Of a stretch of DNA of 64,000 nucleotides, positions 24,756 through 34,562 are shown piece after piece. The stretch is from JACVRM01 sp963809765 (GTDB taxonomy: Bacteria > Actinomycetota > Thermoleophilia > Gaiellales > Gaiellaceae), in NCBI GenBank assembly GCA_963809765.1, contig CAWEKT010000003.1, forward strand, positions 1,488,001 to 1,552,000, read 5' to 3'. Positions within the stretch are counted from its first letter, which is position 1; each line of letters opens with the position of its first letter. Position numbers and translations under genes: made by a program. The notes below the pieces were generated by a model. It was given only the letters and a program-made list of their open reading frames with translations, made no database searches and had not been told where the DNA came from.

Positions 24756-26414
24756 GTGCCCGCCGGCGTCCGTGCGCGACTCGTCTCCTCGGGCAGGAGC
24801 GTCGCCGATGTCTTCCGGAATCCAGACCTCCGCCGCCTCGAGCTCGCGTGGGTGGCGGCGAACTTCACCGGCTGGGCGTACACGGTGGCGCTGGGCGTGT
24901 TCGCCTACGACGAGGGTGGTGCAGCCGCAGTCGGGCTCGTCTTCCTGCTCGTCACCATCCCGCCCGGGTTCGCCGCGCCCTTCGTCGGCGCGCTGGCCGA
25001 CCGGTATCCACGGCGGCGGGTCATGGTCGCGACGACGGCTGTACGGGTGGTCGCCGTGGCGGGGGCGGCTGCGGCTGTCTTCGCCGACGCGGGCGTGGTC
25101 GTCGTCTTCGCGCTCGCGGTCGTCGCTGCGCTCGCCGGGCGCGCGTTCTTCCCCGCGCAGGCGGCCGCGCTGCCCGGCCTGGCCCGTTCGCCGGACGAGC
25201 TCGCGGCCGCGAACGTCGTCTCGAGCACGGTCGAGAGCATCGGCATGTTCGCGGGGCCTGCGCTCGGCGGGCTGCTGCTCGCCGCCACCAACGTCGAGAC
25301 CGTGTTCGTCGCAGCCTCGGTCGTGCTGGCGCTCGCCGTGCTCCTGCTTCTTCGTATACGCGGTACGCCGGACACGAGCGACCAGCACGAGGAGGCCGAA
25401 GCCGACGGGTGGAGGTCGGTGCTCGGCGGCTTCGCTGCCATCCGTGGGGATCGGCGGCTCGCCGCGCTGGTCGCCCTGTACTGCTCGCAGACTGTGGTCG
25501 CGGGCGTGCTCGACGTCCTCATCGTCGTCACAGCCCTCGATGCGCTCGACCTCGGCGAGGCCTGGGTCGGCTGGCTGAACAGCGCCGTCGGCGTGGGCGG
25601 ACTCGCCGGCGCGGCGGTCGCACTCGCCCTCGCCGCCCGCAGCCGGCTCGCCGCCGATCTCGCCGTCGGCATGCTGCTCTGGTCGCTGCCGCTCGTCGCG
25701 CTGGCAGCCGTCTTCGACCCGGTCGTGGCTCTGGTCGCGCTGCTGCTCGTGGGCATCGGGAACACGCTCGGGGACGTCTCGGCGATCACGCTGCTCCAGC
25801 GCGTCGTGCCCGACCGGGTGCTCGGCCGCGTGTTCGGGGTGGTCGAGGGTCTCACCGTCGCGACGATCGGCCTCGGCGCGCTGGTTGCGCCGGCCGCGAT
25901 CGCCCTCGTCGGCGTCCGCGGCACCTTCGCCGCGGCGGGTGTGCTCCTCGTTCTGTGCACCGCCCTGCTGTGGCCCCTGCTGCGCACGCTCGACCGCGCG
26001 CGGCCGGCAGGGGAGGAGGTCGCCGGGCTGCTCGACCGCGTGCCGTTCATCGGCGTCCTGCCGCTGCCGGTCCGTGAGCGTCTCGCAGCGCAGGCCGGGC
26101 GCGAGTCGTTCCCGCGCAGCGCGGTCGTCGTCCGCGCCGGCGACCCGGGCGACACCTTCTACGTGGTCGAGCGCGGCGAGGTCGAGGTGCAGACGGAGGC
26201 GGGCGTGCGGACGCTCGGTCCGGGCGGTTACTTCGGCGAGATCGCGCTCCTCCGCGACGTTCCCCGCACGGCCACGGTCGTCGCGCAGACGGACGTCGAG
26301 CTGGTGACGCTCGGACGTGAACCGTTCGTGTCCGCCGTCACCGGCCACGTCGCGGGACATGCGGCGGCGGGCGCGGTCGTCGCCTCCCGCCTCGGTGGCA
26401 TGCGCACCGCTTGA
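24756..26414 (+). CDS. MFS transporter fused to a C-terminal cyclic-nucleotide-binding domain
   Basis: 552 residues. The first 400 or so are a major facilitator of the MFS_3/enterobactin-exporter kind: FTGWAYTVALGVFAYDEGG, LADRYPRRRVMV, then some 11-12 membrane helices. Residues 430-540 form a cNMP-binding domain with GDTFYVVERGEVEV and the phosphate-binding cassette FGEIALLRDVPRTATV, including the ligand-contacting Arg. Cyclic nucleotide probably gates the transporter from the cytoplasm. It sits between two cyclase-homology genes, which makes a local signalling circuit likely. GTG 24756 is chosen from the MFS N-terminus. Confidence 0.88.
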   Translation: MPAGVRARLVSSGRSVADVFRNPDLRRLELAWVAANFTGWAYTVALGVFAYDEGGAAAVGLVFLLVTIPPGFAAPFVGALADRYPRRRVMVATTAVRVVAVAGAAAAVFADAGVVVVFALAVVAALAGRAFFPAQAAALPGLARSPDELAAANVVSSTVESIGMFAGPALGGLLLAATNVETVFVAASVVLALAVLLLLRIRGTPDTSDQHEEAEADGWRSVLGGFAAIRGDRRLAALVALYCSQTVVAGVLDVLIVVTALDALDLGEAWVGWLNSAVGVGGLAGAAVALALAARSRLAADLAVGMLLWSLPLVALAAVFDPVVALVALLLVGIGNTLGDVSAITLLQRVVPDRVLGRVFGVVEGLTVATIGLGALVAPAAIALVGVRGTFAAAGVLLVLCTALLWPLLRTLDRARPAGEEVAGLLDRVPFIGVLPLPVRERLAAQAGRESFPRSAVVVRAGDPGDTFYVVERGEVEVQTEAGVRTLGPGGYFGEIALLRDVPRTATVVAQTDVELVTLGREPFVSAVTGHVAGHAAAGAVVASRLGGMRTA

Positions 26415-26445
26415 GCGCAGTCGTACGGGGCAGGACAATCGCGCT

Positions 26446-28909
26446 GTGCCGGACCTTCCGAGCGGGACAGTCACGTTCCTCTTCACAGACGTCGAAGGGT
26501 CGACGCAGCTGCTGCACGACCTCGGGCCCGAGCGCTACGCGGAGACGCTCGCCGAGCACAGGCGCCTGATCCGCGAGGCCTGCGCCGCGGAGGGCGGAGT
26601 CGAGGTGGACACCCAGGGTGACGCGTTCTTCTTCGCCTTTGCGATCGCTCCGAATGCGTTGCGCGCGGCCCAGGCCGGCCAGGAGGCGCTCGCGTCGGGC
26701 GCCGTTCAGGTGCGGATGGGGTTGCACACCGGTGCGCCGTCCCTCACCGACGAGGGGTACGTCGGCGACGACGTGCACCTGGCTGCGCGGGTTGCAGCGA
26801 GCGCGCACGGGGGTCAGGTGGTTGCCACCCGCGCGACCGAGGCGCTCGTCGACGGCTTCGAGCTGATCCAACTCGGCGAGCACCGTCTCAAGGACATCGA
26901 GCAGCCGGTGGCGATCGTCCAGCTCGGCGCTGCGGCTTTCCCGCCGCTGAAGACGATCTCGAACACGAACCTGCCGCGGCCCGCGAGCTCGTTCGTCGGC
27001 CGCGAACACGAGCTGGCAGAGGCGCTCGAGCGCGTTCGTGGCGGCGCACGCCTCCTGACGCTCACCGGCCCCGGCGGTACAGGTAAGACGCGGCTCGCGC
27101 TCGAGGCGGCCTCGGAGCTGGTGCCTGATTTCAAGGCCGGCGTGTTCTGGGTGGGGCTGGCGGCCCTGCGCGAACCCGCGCTCGTCTCCGAGCACATCGC
27201 GCAGGTGCTCGGCGCGAAAGGCGGGGTCGCGGAGCACGTAGGCGAGCGCGAGCTGCTGCTGCTGCTCGACAACCTGGAGCAGGTTGTCGACGCCGCGCTC
27301 GACCTCGCGTCGCTGCTCGAGGCCTGCCCCAATCTGCATCTGCTCGTCACGAGCCGGGTTCTGCTGCGAGTTCGCGGCGAGGTCGAGTACGCCGTCCCGC
27401 CGCTGGCCAACATCGAGGCGGTCCGGCTGTTCTGTGAACGGGCGCAGCTCGAGCCGACTGACGACGTCGTCGAGCTGTGCCGGCGGCTCGACTCGCTGCC
27501 GCTCGCAGTCGAGCTGGCAGCGGCGCGCGCGCGCGTCCTGACACCGCTGCAGATCCTCGAGCGGCTCTCTCAGCGCCTCGATCTGCTCAAAGGCGGCCGC
27601 GACGCAGACCCGCGCCAGCGGACCCTGCGCGCCACCATCGCGTGGTCCTACGATCTCCTGGACGACGATGAGCGACGCCTCTTCCGCCACCTGGCGGTCT
27701 TTGCGGGCGGTTGCACTGTGACAGCAGCCGAGGAGGTCGCCGATGCCGACCTCGACACGCTCCAATCCCTGGTGGAGCAGAGCTTGGTGCGTTTCACGGA
27801 CGGGCGCTACTGGATGCTCGAGACGATCCGGGAGTACGCCGCCGGCGCCCTTGCCGGCGCGGGTGAGGAGGCACACGCGAGAGAGCGGCAGCTCAACTTC
27901 GTGCGCGGTCTCGTCGCCGACGCGGAATGCGGCTCCACAACTGTCCGCTCGGACCTTGCCGACGAGATCGACAATTTCCGGGCCGCTCTGGAGTGGGCCG
28001 AGCGCGCGGATGACCCGGCCGCCCAGCTCGAGCTAGTCGGCCGCAGCTGGCCGTTCTGGTGGTTTCGCGGCAGCCCGGCCGAGGGACGCCGCTGGGTCGA
28101 GACGGCGCTCGCCCGCTGTCCACAGGAGGACGGCACCTCGCAGGTGCAGATCCTCAGTGCGGGGGCAATGTTTGCCTATCGGCTCGGCGAGGTCGATCGC
28201 ATTCGCGCGCTGGCCGAGCGCGCCCTCGAGATCGCGAGTGCGCTCGATGAGGAGCGACTCTCCCTCTGGCCGCTGATCCTCTTGGGCATCTGGGCAGGAG
28301 AAGTCGGCGACTTCGCCGAGTCCGGGAGGCTGTACGAGACCGCGATCGAGCGTGCGTCGAGGGCAGGCGAGTACCGACTCGTCGGCGCAGCGACGAACAA
28401 CCTGGGCGTGAACTCGGTGCTGGAGGGTGACTACGAGGCGGCCGTGCGCCACTACGCGCGAGTCGCTGCGGATCTCGGAGATGTTCGACACAGAGGACAC
28501 CGCGCTTGCCTGCCTCAACCTCGCCGCCTGTCTCGTAGAGCTGGGGAGAGTCGAGGAGGCCGCGCAGACCGCGGGGCGGGGAATCGCGCTCGCACGTGAC
28601 TCCGGCAGCCCGGTCGTCGTCGCCGACGGCCTTGTCATCGTGGCCGCGGTCGCCCACCGGCTGGGAGAGATGAGTCTCGCTGTAACCCTCTTCGCTGCGG
28701 GTGCGAAACTTCGCCGGACACTCGAGGAGCCGGTGTGGGGTACCAACGCCGACGAGGACGCGTCCTTGCAGGAGCGGCTGCGAGTCGAGGTGGGCGACGC
28801 GGCCTACCAGCGGGCGGTCAGCGAGGCCGAGGGCATGGCACTCGCCGACGTGGTCGAGGCGGCCCTGCAGCTCACCAGCAGATGTGGCCGCCGGCCCACT
28901 GCGTCGTAG
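26446..28909 (+). CDS. Cyclase-homology / NB-ARC-type ATPase / TPR signalling protein, paralogue 2 (one frame shift)
   Basis: About 820 residues, with the same order as the gene at 22269. The cyclase domain has metal Asp residues in FLFTDVEGSTQLL and VDTQGDAFFFAF. Here too the adenine-selecting Lys is Asp, and VNxAAR is VHLAARV. The NB-ARC unit has P-loop GPGGTGKTRLAL and Walker B LLLLLDNLEQVV. TPR-like repeats follow (GEYRLVGAATNNLGVNSVLE, DTALACLNLAACLVELGRVE). A +1 shift lies near 28455-28465. GACAAT followed by CGCGCT precedes the GTG, and CACACT followed by CGCGCT precedes the paralogue, so the upstream sequences are also duplicated. Confidence 0.82.
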
Positions 28910-28925
28910 CCCGATCCGGCCTCCC

Positions 28926-28931
28926 TAGACT
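28926..28931 (+). promoter_or_regulatory. -10 hexamer TAGACT, probable leaderless promoter of ubiD
   Basis: TAGACT lies 6 nt before GTG 28938, identical in sequence and spacing to the site before the E1 alpha gene at 3339. Confidence 0.5.
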
Positions 28932-28937
28932 GACCTC

Positions 28938-30448
28938 GTGGCTCCGCCCGCCGACCTGCGCGAGTGGATCGCGCTCCTCGAGCGCGAGGGCGAGCTCGTC
29001 CGCGTCGGCGCCGAGGTCGATCCGTACCTCGAGGTCACGGAGATCGTCGACCGCACCGTCAAGGCAGGCGGTCCGGCGCTGCTGTTCGAGAATCCGAAGG
29101 GCTCCCAGCACCCGCTGCTGATCAACCAGTTCGGCACCGAGCGGCGCATGTGCATGGCCTTCGGCGTCGAGCGGCTCGACGACGTCGCCGCGCGGCTCGA
29201 GGACGTGCTCGAGATGCAGCCGCCGCAGGGGCTGGCCGAGAAGGTGCGCGGGCTGAAGAAGCTGAAGTCGATCGCCGACTCGCGGCCGAAGAGCGTCAAG
29301 CGCGGCGCCTGCCAGGAGGTGGTGCTGACCGGCGACGAGGTCGATCTCTCGCCGCCTGCCCGGTCCAGACCTGCTGGCCGGGCGACGGCGGGCCCTTCAT
29401 CACGCTCCCGGCCGTGATCACGCAGGACCCGAAGACCGGCACGCGCAACGTCGGCATGTACCGCATGCAGGTGCTCGACGAGCGCCGGACGCTGATGCAC
29501 TGGCAGATCCACAAGGACGGCCGCATGGACTACCTGGCGACCGACGGCAAGCTCGAGGTCGCCGTCGCGCTCGGCCTCGACCCCGTGGCCGCCTACTCGG
29601 CCTCGGCGCCGCTGCCGAAGCACATCGACGAGTTCATGCTCGCCGGCTTCCTCAAGGGCGAGCCGGTCGAGATGGTGCAGGGGAAGACGGTCGACCTGGA
29701 GGTGCCGGCGGCCGCCGAGATCGTGCTCGAGGGCTACGTCCAGCGGGGCGACGAGGCGCCCGAGGGGCCCGTTCGGCGACCACACGGGCTTCTACACGCC
29801 GGTCGAGCCCTTCCCCGTCTTCCACGTCACCGCGATGACGATGCGCGAGGGCGCGATCTACCCGTCGATCGTCGTCGGCAAGCCGCCCGCCGAGGACGCC
29901 TGGCTCGGCAAGGCGACCGAGCGCATCTTCCTGCCGGCGGTGCGGATGACGCTGCCCGAGATCGTCGACTACGACCTGCCGGTCGCGGGCGCCTTCCACA
30001 ACTGCGTCATCGTCTCGATCCGCAAGGCGTTCCCCGGGCATGCGAAGAAGGTCATGCACGCGATCTGGGGGCTCGGGATGCTGTCGCCTCTCGAAGTCGA
30101 TCGTCGTCGTCGACGAGCACGTCGACGTGCACGACTACGAGCAGGTCTTCTTCTACGTCGGCGCGAACGTCGACCCCAAGCGCGACGTGGTCCTCACCGA
30201 AGGGCCGACTCGACCACCTCGACCACGCGCCGACGCTCCAGTTCGTCGGCGGCAAGCTCGGCATCGACGCGACCGCCAAGGGGCCTGCCGAGGGCACGCG
30301 CGAGTGGCCGCCGGAGATCGAGATGACGCCCGAGGTGCGCGACCTCGTCACCGAGCGCTGGGCCGAGTACGGCATCGGTGTCGGGCAGGGCGAAAATGGC
30401 CGTCGTGCGGGAGCTTTGCGCCGGCTGCTCCCGGGCCGGACGTCGTGA
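28938..30448 (+). CDS. UbiD-family decarboxylase, likely the menaquinone decarboxylase MqnL (four frame shifts)
   Basis: About 500 residues. The start is LREWIALLEREGELVRVGAE, with PALLFENPKGSQHPLLINQF following. GTRNVGMYRMQVLDERRTLM and the prenylated-FMN-site stretch FGDHTGFYTPVEPFPVFHVT come later, then SIVVVDEHVDVHDYEQV. UbiD enzymes decarboxylate aromatic or alpha,beta-unsaturated acids with the prFMN made by UbiX, encoded at 33264. In futalosine organisms the UbiD/UbiX homologues act late in menaquinone synthesis, which fits the mqn genes here. Shifts lie near 29355, 29770, 30087 and 30206. The tail after EYGIGVGQ may also be shifted. Confidence 0.85.
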
Positions 30449-30474
30449 CGGCCTTTGCAGCGGCTGTTACAGCG

Positions 30475-30504
30475 TTGACGTGTAAAGATCCCCGCGGCTT
30501 GAAT
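30475..30504 (+). promoter_or_regulatory. Candidate promoter of the qcr operon (TTGACG-N18-TTGAAT)
   Basis: TTGACG (30475-30480) and TTGAAT (30499-30504) are 18 bp apart, in the 141-bp gap before the Rieske gene. The mRNA would have a leader with AAGGAGG at 30546-30552, unlike the leaderless genes. Confidence 0.45.
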
Positions 30505-30589
30505 CCAGGCAGATGCCCGTGGAGCGTGCGCGGGTGGTCGACGCGAAGGAGGCTGGGGAACACTGGCTGAGGGCGACGGAGGGCCGCAC

Positions 30590-31534
30590 GTGCCGGGGCC
30601 GACGATCTGGCCGATCGGCTTCGCCGTCGGCATCGTCTGCATCCTCGCCGGGCTGATCGTCAGCACCGCCGCCGTCGCGGTCGGGGTGGTCATCACCGTC
30701 ATCTTCGGGTTCCTCTGGATCCGCGAGGCGACCCGCGAGTACCGCGGGACTTCGTCACATGACGAGGAGGTCGTCCCAGCCGAGCCGGCTCTGGCGACGG
30801 CCGGCGCTGCGCCCCCCGCGAACGAGGGCGAGGCGGCGCTGCCGGCCATGAGCGACGACGAGATCGAGCGCTTCCCGCGCAGCAAGTTCCTCGAGTTCTC
30901 GACGCTCGGCCTCGGCGCCGTCATCGGCGGCATCGTCACCCTGCCGGTGCTCGGCTTCATGGTGCTGCCGTCGTTCGTCGAACAGGGCTACGACGAGGTC
31001 AACCTCGGCCCGCTCGACAACTTCCCCGAGGGCCAGTACATGATCACGACCTTCCTCCAGGACCCCGTCGCCGGCGAGGTCTCCAGGCGGACGACCTACG
31101 TCCGTTACAACGGCGACGTCGACGGCGTCCCGAGCTTCACCATCATCTGGAACCGCTGCGCCCACCTCGGCTGCCCGGTGCAGCCGAACGGCCGCATCGA
31201 GGCCGACGCCGGGAAGACGATCCGTGTCAACGAGGATGGACGCCAGCTGCCGGTCGTCATGACGCCCGTGGATCCCTCCGGCTTCGGCTGCCCCTGCCAC
31301 GGCGGCCAGTACGACAGCGAGGGCAACCGCACCGCCGGGCCTCCCGTCCGTGCGCTCGACCGCTTCGCGTACTCGATCCGGGACGGGAATCTGATCCTCG
31401 GGCAGCCGTACAGCGTCGGCAAGGTCACCGGCACCGGCGCGGAGGCCGAGATCGAGGCCTACGAGCTCACCGGTCCGGGCCAGCACGTCGACGGCATCGA
31501 GGCCTGGCTCTACCCGGTCCAGCCGCCGCGATGA
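30590..31534 (+). CDS. qcrA: Rieske iron-sulfur subunit of the menaquinol-cytochrome c reductase
   Basis: Two membrane helices near the N-terminus (TIWPIGFAVGIVCILAGLIV and on), a third at STLGLGAVIGGIVTLPVLGF, then a periplasmic-side Rieske domain. The cluster ligands are in NRCAHLGCPV and GCPCHGGQYDSEG. The three-helix N-terminus is typical of actinobacterial Rieske subunits. It passes electrons from menaquinol to cytochrome c. The GTG at 30590 is the conservative start. A CTG at 30563 gives the more natural N-terminus AEGDGGPHVPGPTIW and has AAGGAGG 10 nt upstream, so translation may begin there. First gene of qcrABC. Confidence 0.93.
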   Translation: MPGPTIWPIGFAVGIVCILAGLIVSTAAVAVGVVITVIFGFLWIREATREYRGTSSHDEEVVPAEPALATAGAAPPANEGEAALPAMSDDEIERFPRSKFLEFSTLGLGAVIGGIVTLPVLGFMVLPSFVEQGYDEVNLGPLDNFPEGQYMITTFLQDPVAGEVSRRTTYVRYNGDVDGVPSFTIIWNRCAHLGCPVQPNGRIEADAGKTIRVNEDGRQLPVVMTPVDPSGFGCPCHGGQYDSEGNRTAGPPVRALDRFAYSIRDGNLILGQPYSVGKVTGTGAEAEIEAYELTGPGQHVDGIEAWLYPVQPPR

Positions 31535-31547
31535 GGAAGCGCCGCTG

Positions 31548-32351
31548 ATGCCGCCCCTTCAGGCCAAGAAGAAGTCGAAGCGCCGGCAGCAGGTCGAGTA
31601 CCTCGCGCTGTACCCGGTCAACTGGCTCGAGGAGCGCTCGGGCATCGTCGGCGGCGTCAAGTACTTTCTCTTCCGCAAGGTGCCCGCCGACACGAGCTGG
31701 TGGCACACGCTCGGCTCGGCCACGCTCACGGCCTTTCTCGTGCAGGCGCTGACCGGGGCGATCCTCGCCATGTACTACAAGCCGGATCCGGACTCGGCCT
31801 ACGACTCGATCCAGCACATCACCAACGAGCTGACGCTCGGCTGGCTCGTCCGGGGCATGCACCGCTGGGGCGCCAGCGTCTTCATCATCCTGATGTTCTT
31901 CCACATGGCGCGCGTCTTCCTGTTCGGCGCCTACAAGTACCCGCGCGAGCTCAACTGGATCGTCGGCGTGCTGATCCTCGTGCTCGGCATGCTCGAGGGC
32001 TTCACGGGCTACCTGCTGCCCTGGGACCAGACCGCGTACTGGGCGACGGTCGTCGGCATCAACCTGAACGGGACGGCGCCGTTCGCCGGTGAGTTCCTCT
32101 CCCAGTTCCTGCGCTCCGGCTCCGAGATCGGCTCCGACACGCTCACGCGCTTCTACGCCATGCACATGCTGCTGATCCCGGGCGCGCTGATCGGGCTGAT
32201 CCTCCTGCACCTGTACCTCGTCGTGCGCCTCGGCGTCAGCTCGCCCCCGTGGTCCGACGAGGCTGCGGGTAGCGAGCGGCCGTCGGAGCAGCCGAAGGGC
32301 CGGGAGGGTCTCGTCGCCCCGTCGGCGCGGTCGGGGGCGAGGCGGCGATGA
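31548..32351 (+). CDS. qcrB: Cytochrome b subunit, N-terminal (b6-type) part
   Basis: A 267-residue, four-helix cytochrome b6-like subunit. Haem b ligands are the paired histidines of GWLVRGMHRWGASVFIILMF with its following HMARVF, and of FYAMHMLLIPGALIGLILLH. GFTGYLLPWDQTAYWATVV is the quinol-oxidation-site region. It stops after four helices, so cytochrome b is split in two genes, as in Bacillus and b6f complexes. The start has GAGGAAG 8 nt upstream, and ATGA couples it to the next gene. Confidence 0.93.
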   Translation: MPPLQAKKKSKRRQQVEYLALYPVNWLEERSGIVGGVKYFLFRKVPADTSWWHTLGSATLTAFLVQALTGAILAMYYKPDPDSAYDSIQHITNELTLGWLVRGMHRWGASVFIILMFFHMARVFLFGAYKYPRELNWIVGVLILVLGMLEGFTGYLLPWDQTAYWATVVGINLNGTAPFAGEFLSQFLRSGSEIGSDTLTRFYAMHMLLIPGALIGLILLHLYLVVRLGVSSPPWSDEAAGSERPSEQPKGREGLVAPSARSGARRR

Positions 32352-33184
32352 GCCGGGCTCAGGACGAGCGGCGCGCGGAGTTCAAGCGCTACAAGGAGGA
32401 CGTCGACAAGCGCGGGAAGGCCTTCTTCCCGTGGGCGATGTTCCACGACACGGTCATGAGCCTCGTCGTCGTGTGCGTGATCGTCGGGCTCTCGGTCGTC
32501 TGGTACGTGACCTCGAGTGAGGCGCCCGGCGAGGAGGGCACGGGCTGGCTCGGGCCGCGCTACACCGAGGAAGCCGACCCCGGGACGACGAACTTCATCC
32601 CGCGGCCTGACTGGTACTTCTTCTTCCTCTTCTACCTGCTGCGGATCTTCGACGACCCGAACGCGGTCATCCTCGGCACGGTCGGCGTCCCGACCATCCT
32701 GCTGATCCTCATGCTCATGCTGCCGTTCATCGACCGGCGCCGCGAGCGGCGCCTGCTCCACCGGCCGGTCGCGATCGTCACCGTGCTGCTGACGGCGGCG
32801 ACGATGGGCGTGCTCACCTACAAGGGTGCGACCGTCCGCGAGGCGATCGGCATCGGCGAGGAGGAGGTCAACGTGTGGATCGAGGAGAACAACCTCCCGG
32901 AGGAGGCGAGGGAAGGCGCCCTGATCTTCGCCGGAACCGGGTGCCTGACCTGCCACACCTACGCCGGGTCGGGCTCGTCGAACCTCGGCGCTCCGGACCT
33001 GACCGCGATCGGCGCCCAGGAGGGCAAGGACGAGGCGTACTTCGCGCGCTACGTCGCCAACCCGCGCGCGTTCGGCAACAACGTCATGCCGCAGTACGGC
33101 GAGGAGTTCGGCGGCAGCCTCAGCGACGAGGAGCTGCAGCAGGTCGCCGTCTTCCTCGCGGCCTCGAAGGGCGGCGAGGAGTAA
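32348..33184 (+). CDS. qcrC: Cytochrome b C-terminal part (subunit IV-like) fused to cytochrome c
   Basis: 278 residues. Residues 1-165 resemble subunit IV, with three helices and the PEWY-like quinol motif written as RPDWYFFFLFYLLRI. The C-terminal 100 residues are a mono-haem cytochrome c with the haem-binding CLTCH and a distal Met in NNVMPQYGEEF. Bacillus QcrC has the same b/c fusion; most actinobacteria instead have an unsplit cytochrome b and a separate di-haem QcrC. The fusion places a cytochrome c on the outer face to take electrons from the Rieske centre. Confidence 0.92.
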   Translation: MSRAQDERRAEFKRYKEDVDKRGKAFFPWAMFHDTVMSLVVVCVIVGLSVVWYVTSSEAPGEEGTGWLGPRYTEEADPGTTNFIPRPDWYFFFLFYLLRIFDDPNAVILGTVGVPTILLILMLMLPFIDRRRERRLLHRPVAIVTVLLTAATMGVLTYKGATVREAIGIGEEEVNVWIEENNLPEEAREGALIFAGTGCLTCHTYAGSGSSNLGAPDLTAIGAQEGKDEAYFARYVANPRAFGNNVMPQYGEEFGGSLSDEELQQVAVFLAASKGGEE

Positions 33185-33263
33185 GTGCGCAGCTTCGCGG
33201 TGCGGGCAAGCGCCGGTGACGGCGCGAGCCGCCCGCGGGAGCGCTGAGCGACCCGCGCCGGCC

Positions 33264-33849
33264 GTGCGCGTCTTCCTCGGAGTCACAGGTGGGTCGGGCG
33301 CGCCGTACGCGGCGCGGCTGCTGCGCGCGTTGACGGAGGCGGACGTCGAGGTCGGCGTGTGCGCGTCGTCGGCGGGCATCCAGGTGCTCGCCACCGAGCT
33401 CTACGGGGACGCGTCGCTGCCGCGTGACGAGGTGCTGGCCCGCTTCCTCGAGGGCGCGGACGGTGCGACGGCCTACGACCAGACCGACTACGGCTCTCCC
33501 TACGCGAGCGGCTCGGCGAGGGTCGCCGGCTACGTGATCTGCCCCTGCTCGATGGCGACCGCGGGGACGATCGCCGCGGGCGGGGAGGCCAACCTCATCC
33601 ACCGAGCGGCCAACGTGGCGCTGAAGGAGGGGAGGCGGCTGGTGCTCGTGCCGCGGGAGACGCCGCTCTCGACCATCCACCTCGAGAACCTGCTTGCGGC
33701 TGCGGCGCGCCGGCGCCGTCATCCTGTTCGCCGCGCCGGGCTTCTACCACGGCTCCGACTCGGTCGAGCAGCTCGTCGACTTCATCGTCGGCCGCGCGCT
33801 CGACCAGCTCGGGCTCGACCAGGCGCTCGTGCCAGAGTGGGGCTCGTGA
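33264..33849 (+). CDS. ubiX: Flavin prenyltransferase UbiX, likely MqnM (frame disrupted once)
   Basis: About 195 residues: the N-terminal FMN loop VFLGVTGGSGAPYAARLL, then ICPCSMATAGTIAAGGEANL and LVLVPRETPLSTIHLENLL. After a +1 shift near 33700-33710, VILFAAPGFYHG and SVEQLVDFIVGRALDQLGL follow. UbiX prenylates FMN to make the cofactor of UbiD, whose gene is upstream of the qcr genes. An in-frame ATG 48 bp upstream (33216) is possible; GTG 33264 matches the family start. It overlaps the methyltransferase gene as GTGA. Confidence 0.9.
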
Positions 33850-34562
33850 AGACGAAGGAGCAGGACCTGGTGGCCACGCCCGAGCACGCGACCGGCACGC
33901 TGCCGCCGGCCGAGGTGCGCTCGATGTTCGACCGCATCGCACCGGTCTACGACGCGATGAACCGCTGATGACGGCCGGCCTCGACCGCCGCTGGCGGCGC
34001 GCGACCGCCGCCGCGGTCGTCCGGCCCGGCGACAAGGTGCTCGACGTCTGCTGCGGCACCGGCGACCTGGCGGTCGCGGACGCGGCCGTCGGGGGCAGGT
34101 CACCGGCGTCGACTTCTCCGAGGCCATGCTCGAGCGCGCGCGGCGCAAGTCGTCCGCGATCGAGTGGGTGCAGGCGGACGCGCTCGCCCTGCCGTGCGGC
34201 GGACGGCAGCTTCGACGCTGCGACCGTCGGCTTCGGCGTGCGCAACCTCGCCGACCTCGAGGCCGGCCTGCGCGAGCTCCGGCGCGTGCTCAGGCCCGGC
34301 GGACGGCTCGGGGTGCTCGAGATCACCCAGCCGCAGGGTGCGCTGCAGCCCTTCTTCCGCGTCTGGTTCGACCGGGTCGTGCCCTTCGCGGGGCGGGTGC
34401 TGCCCGGCGGCGCCGCCTACACGTACCTGCCCGGCGAGCGTGCGCCGCTTCCCCGGCCCCGAGGATCTCGCGCGGGTCATGCGGGAGGCCGGCTTCGACG
34501 AGGTCCGCTACCGCCTGTTCGCCGGCGGGATCGTCGCGCTGCACGTCGGGGTGGCGGCATGA
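33846..34562 (+). CDS. menG: Demethylmenaquinone methyltransferase, UbiE/MenG family (several frame shifts)
   Basis: About 238 residues. MFDRIAPVYDAMNR is the family N-terminal motif. The SAM-binding loop is KVLDVCCGTGDLAVA. FSEAMLERARRKS, FDAATVGFGVRNLADLEAGL and LEITQPQGALQPFFRVWFD follow, and the end is FAGGIVALHVGVAA. It methylates demethylmenaquinone, the last step of menaquinone synthesis. Shifts occur near 33966, 34095, 34200 and 34440, and the family is continuous across all of them. It is coupled to ubiX (GTGA) and to the prenyl synthase (ATGA). Confidence 0.88.
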
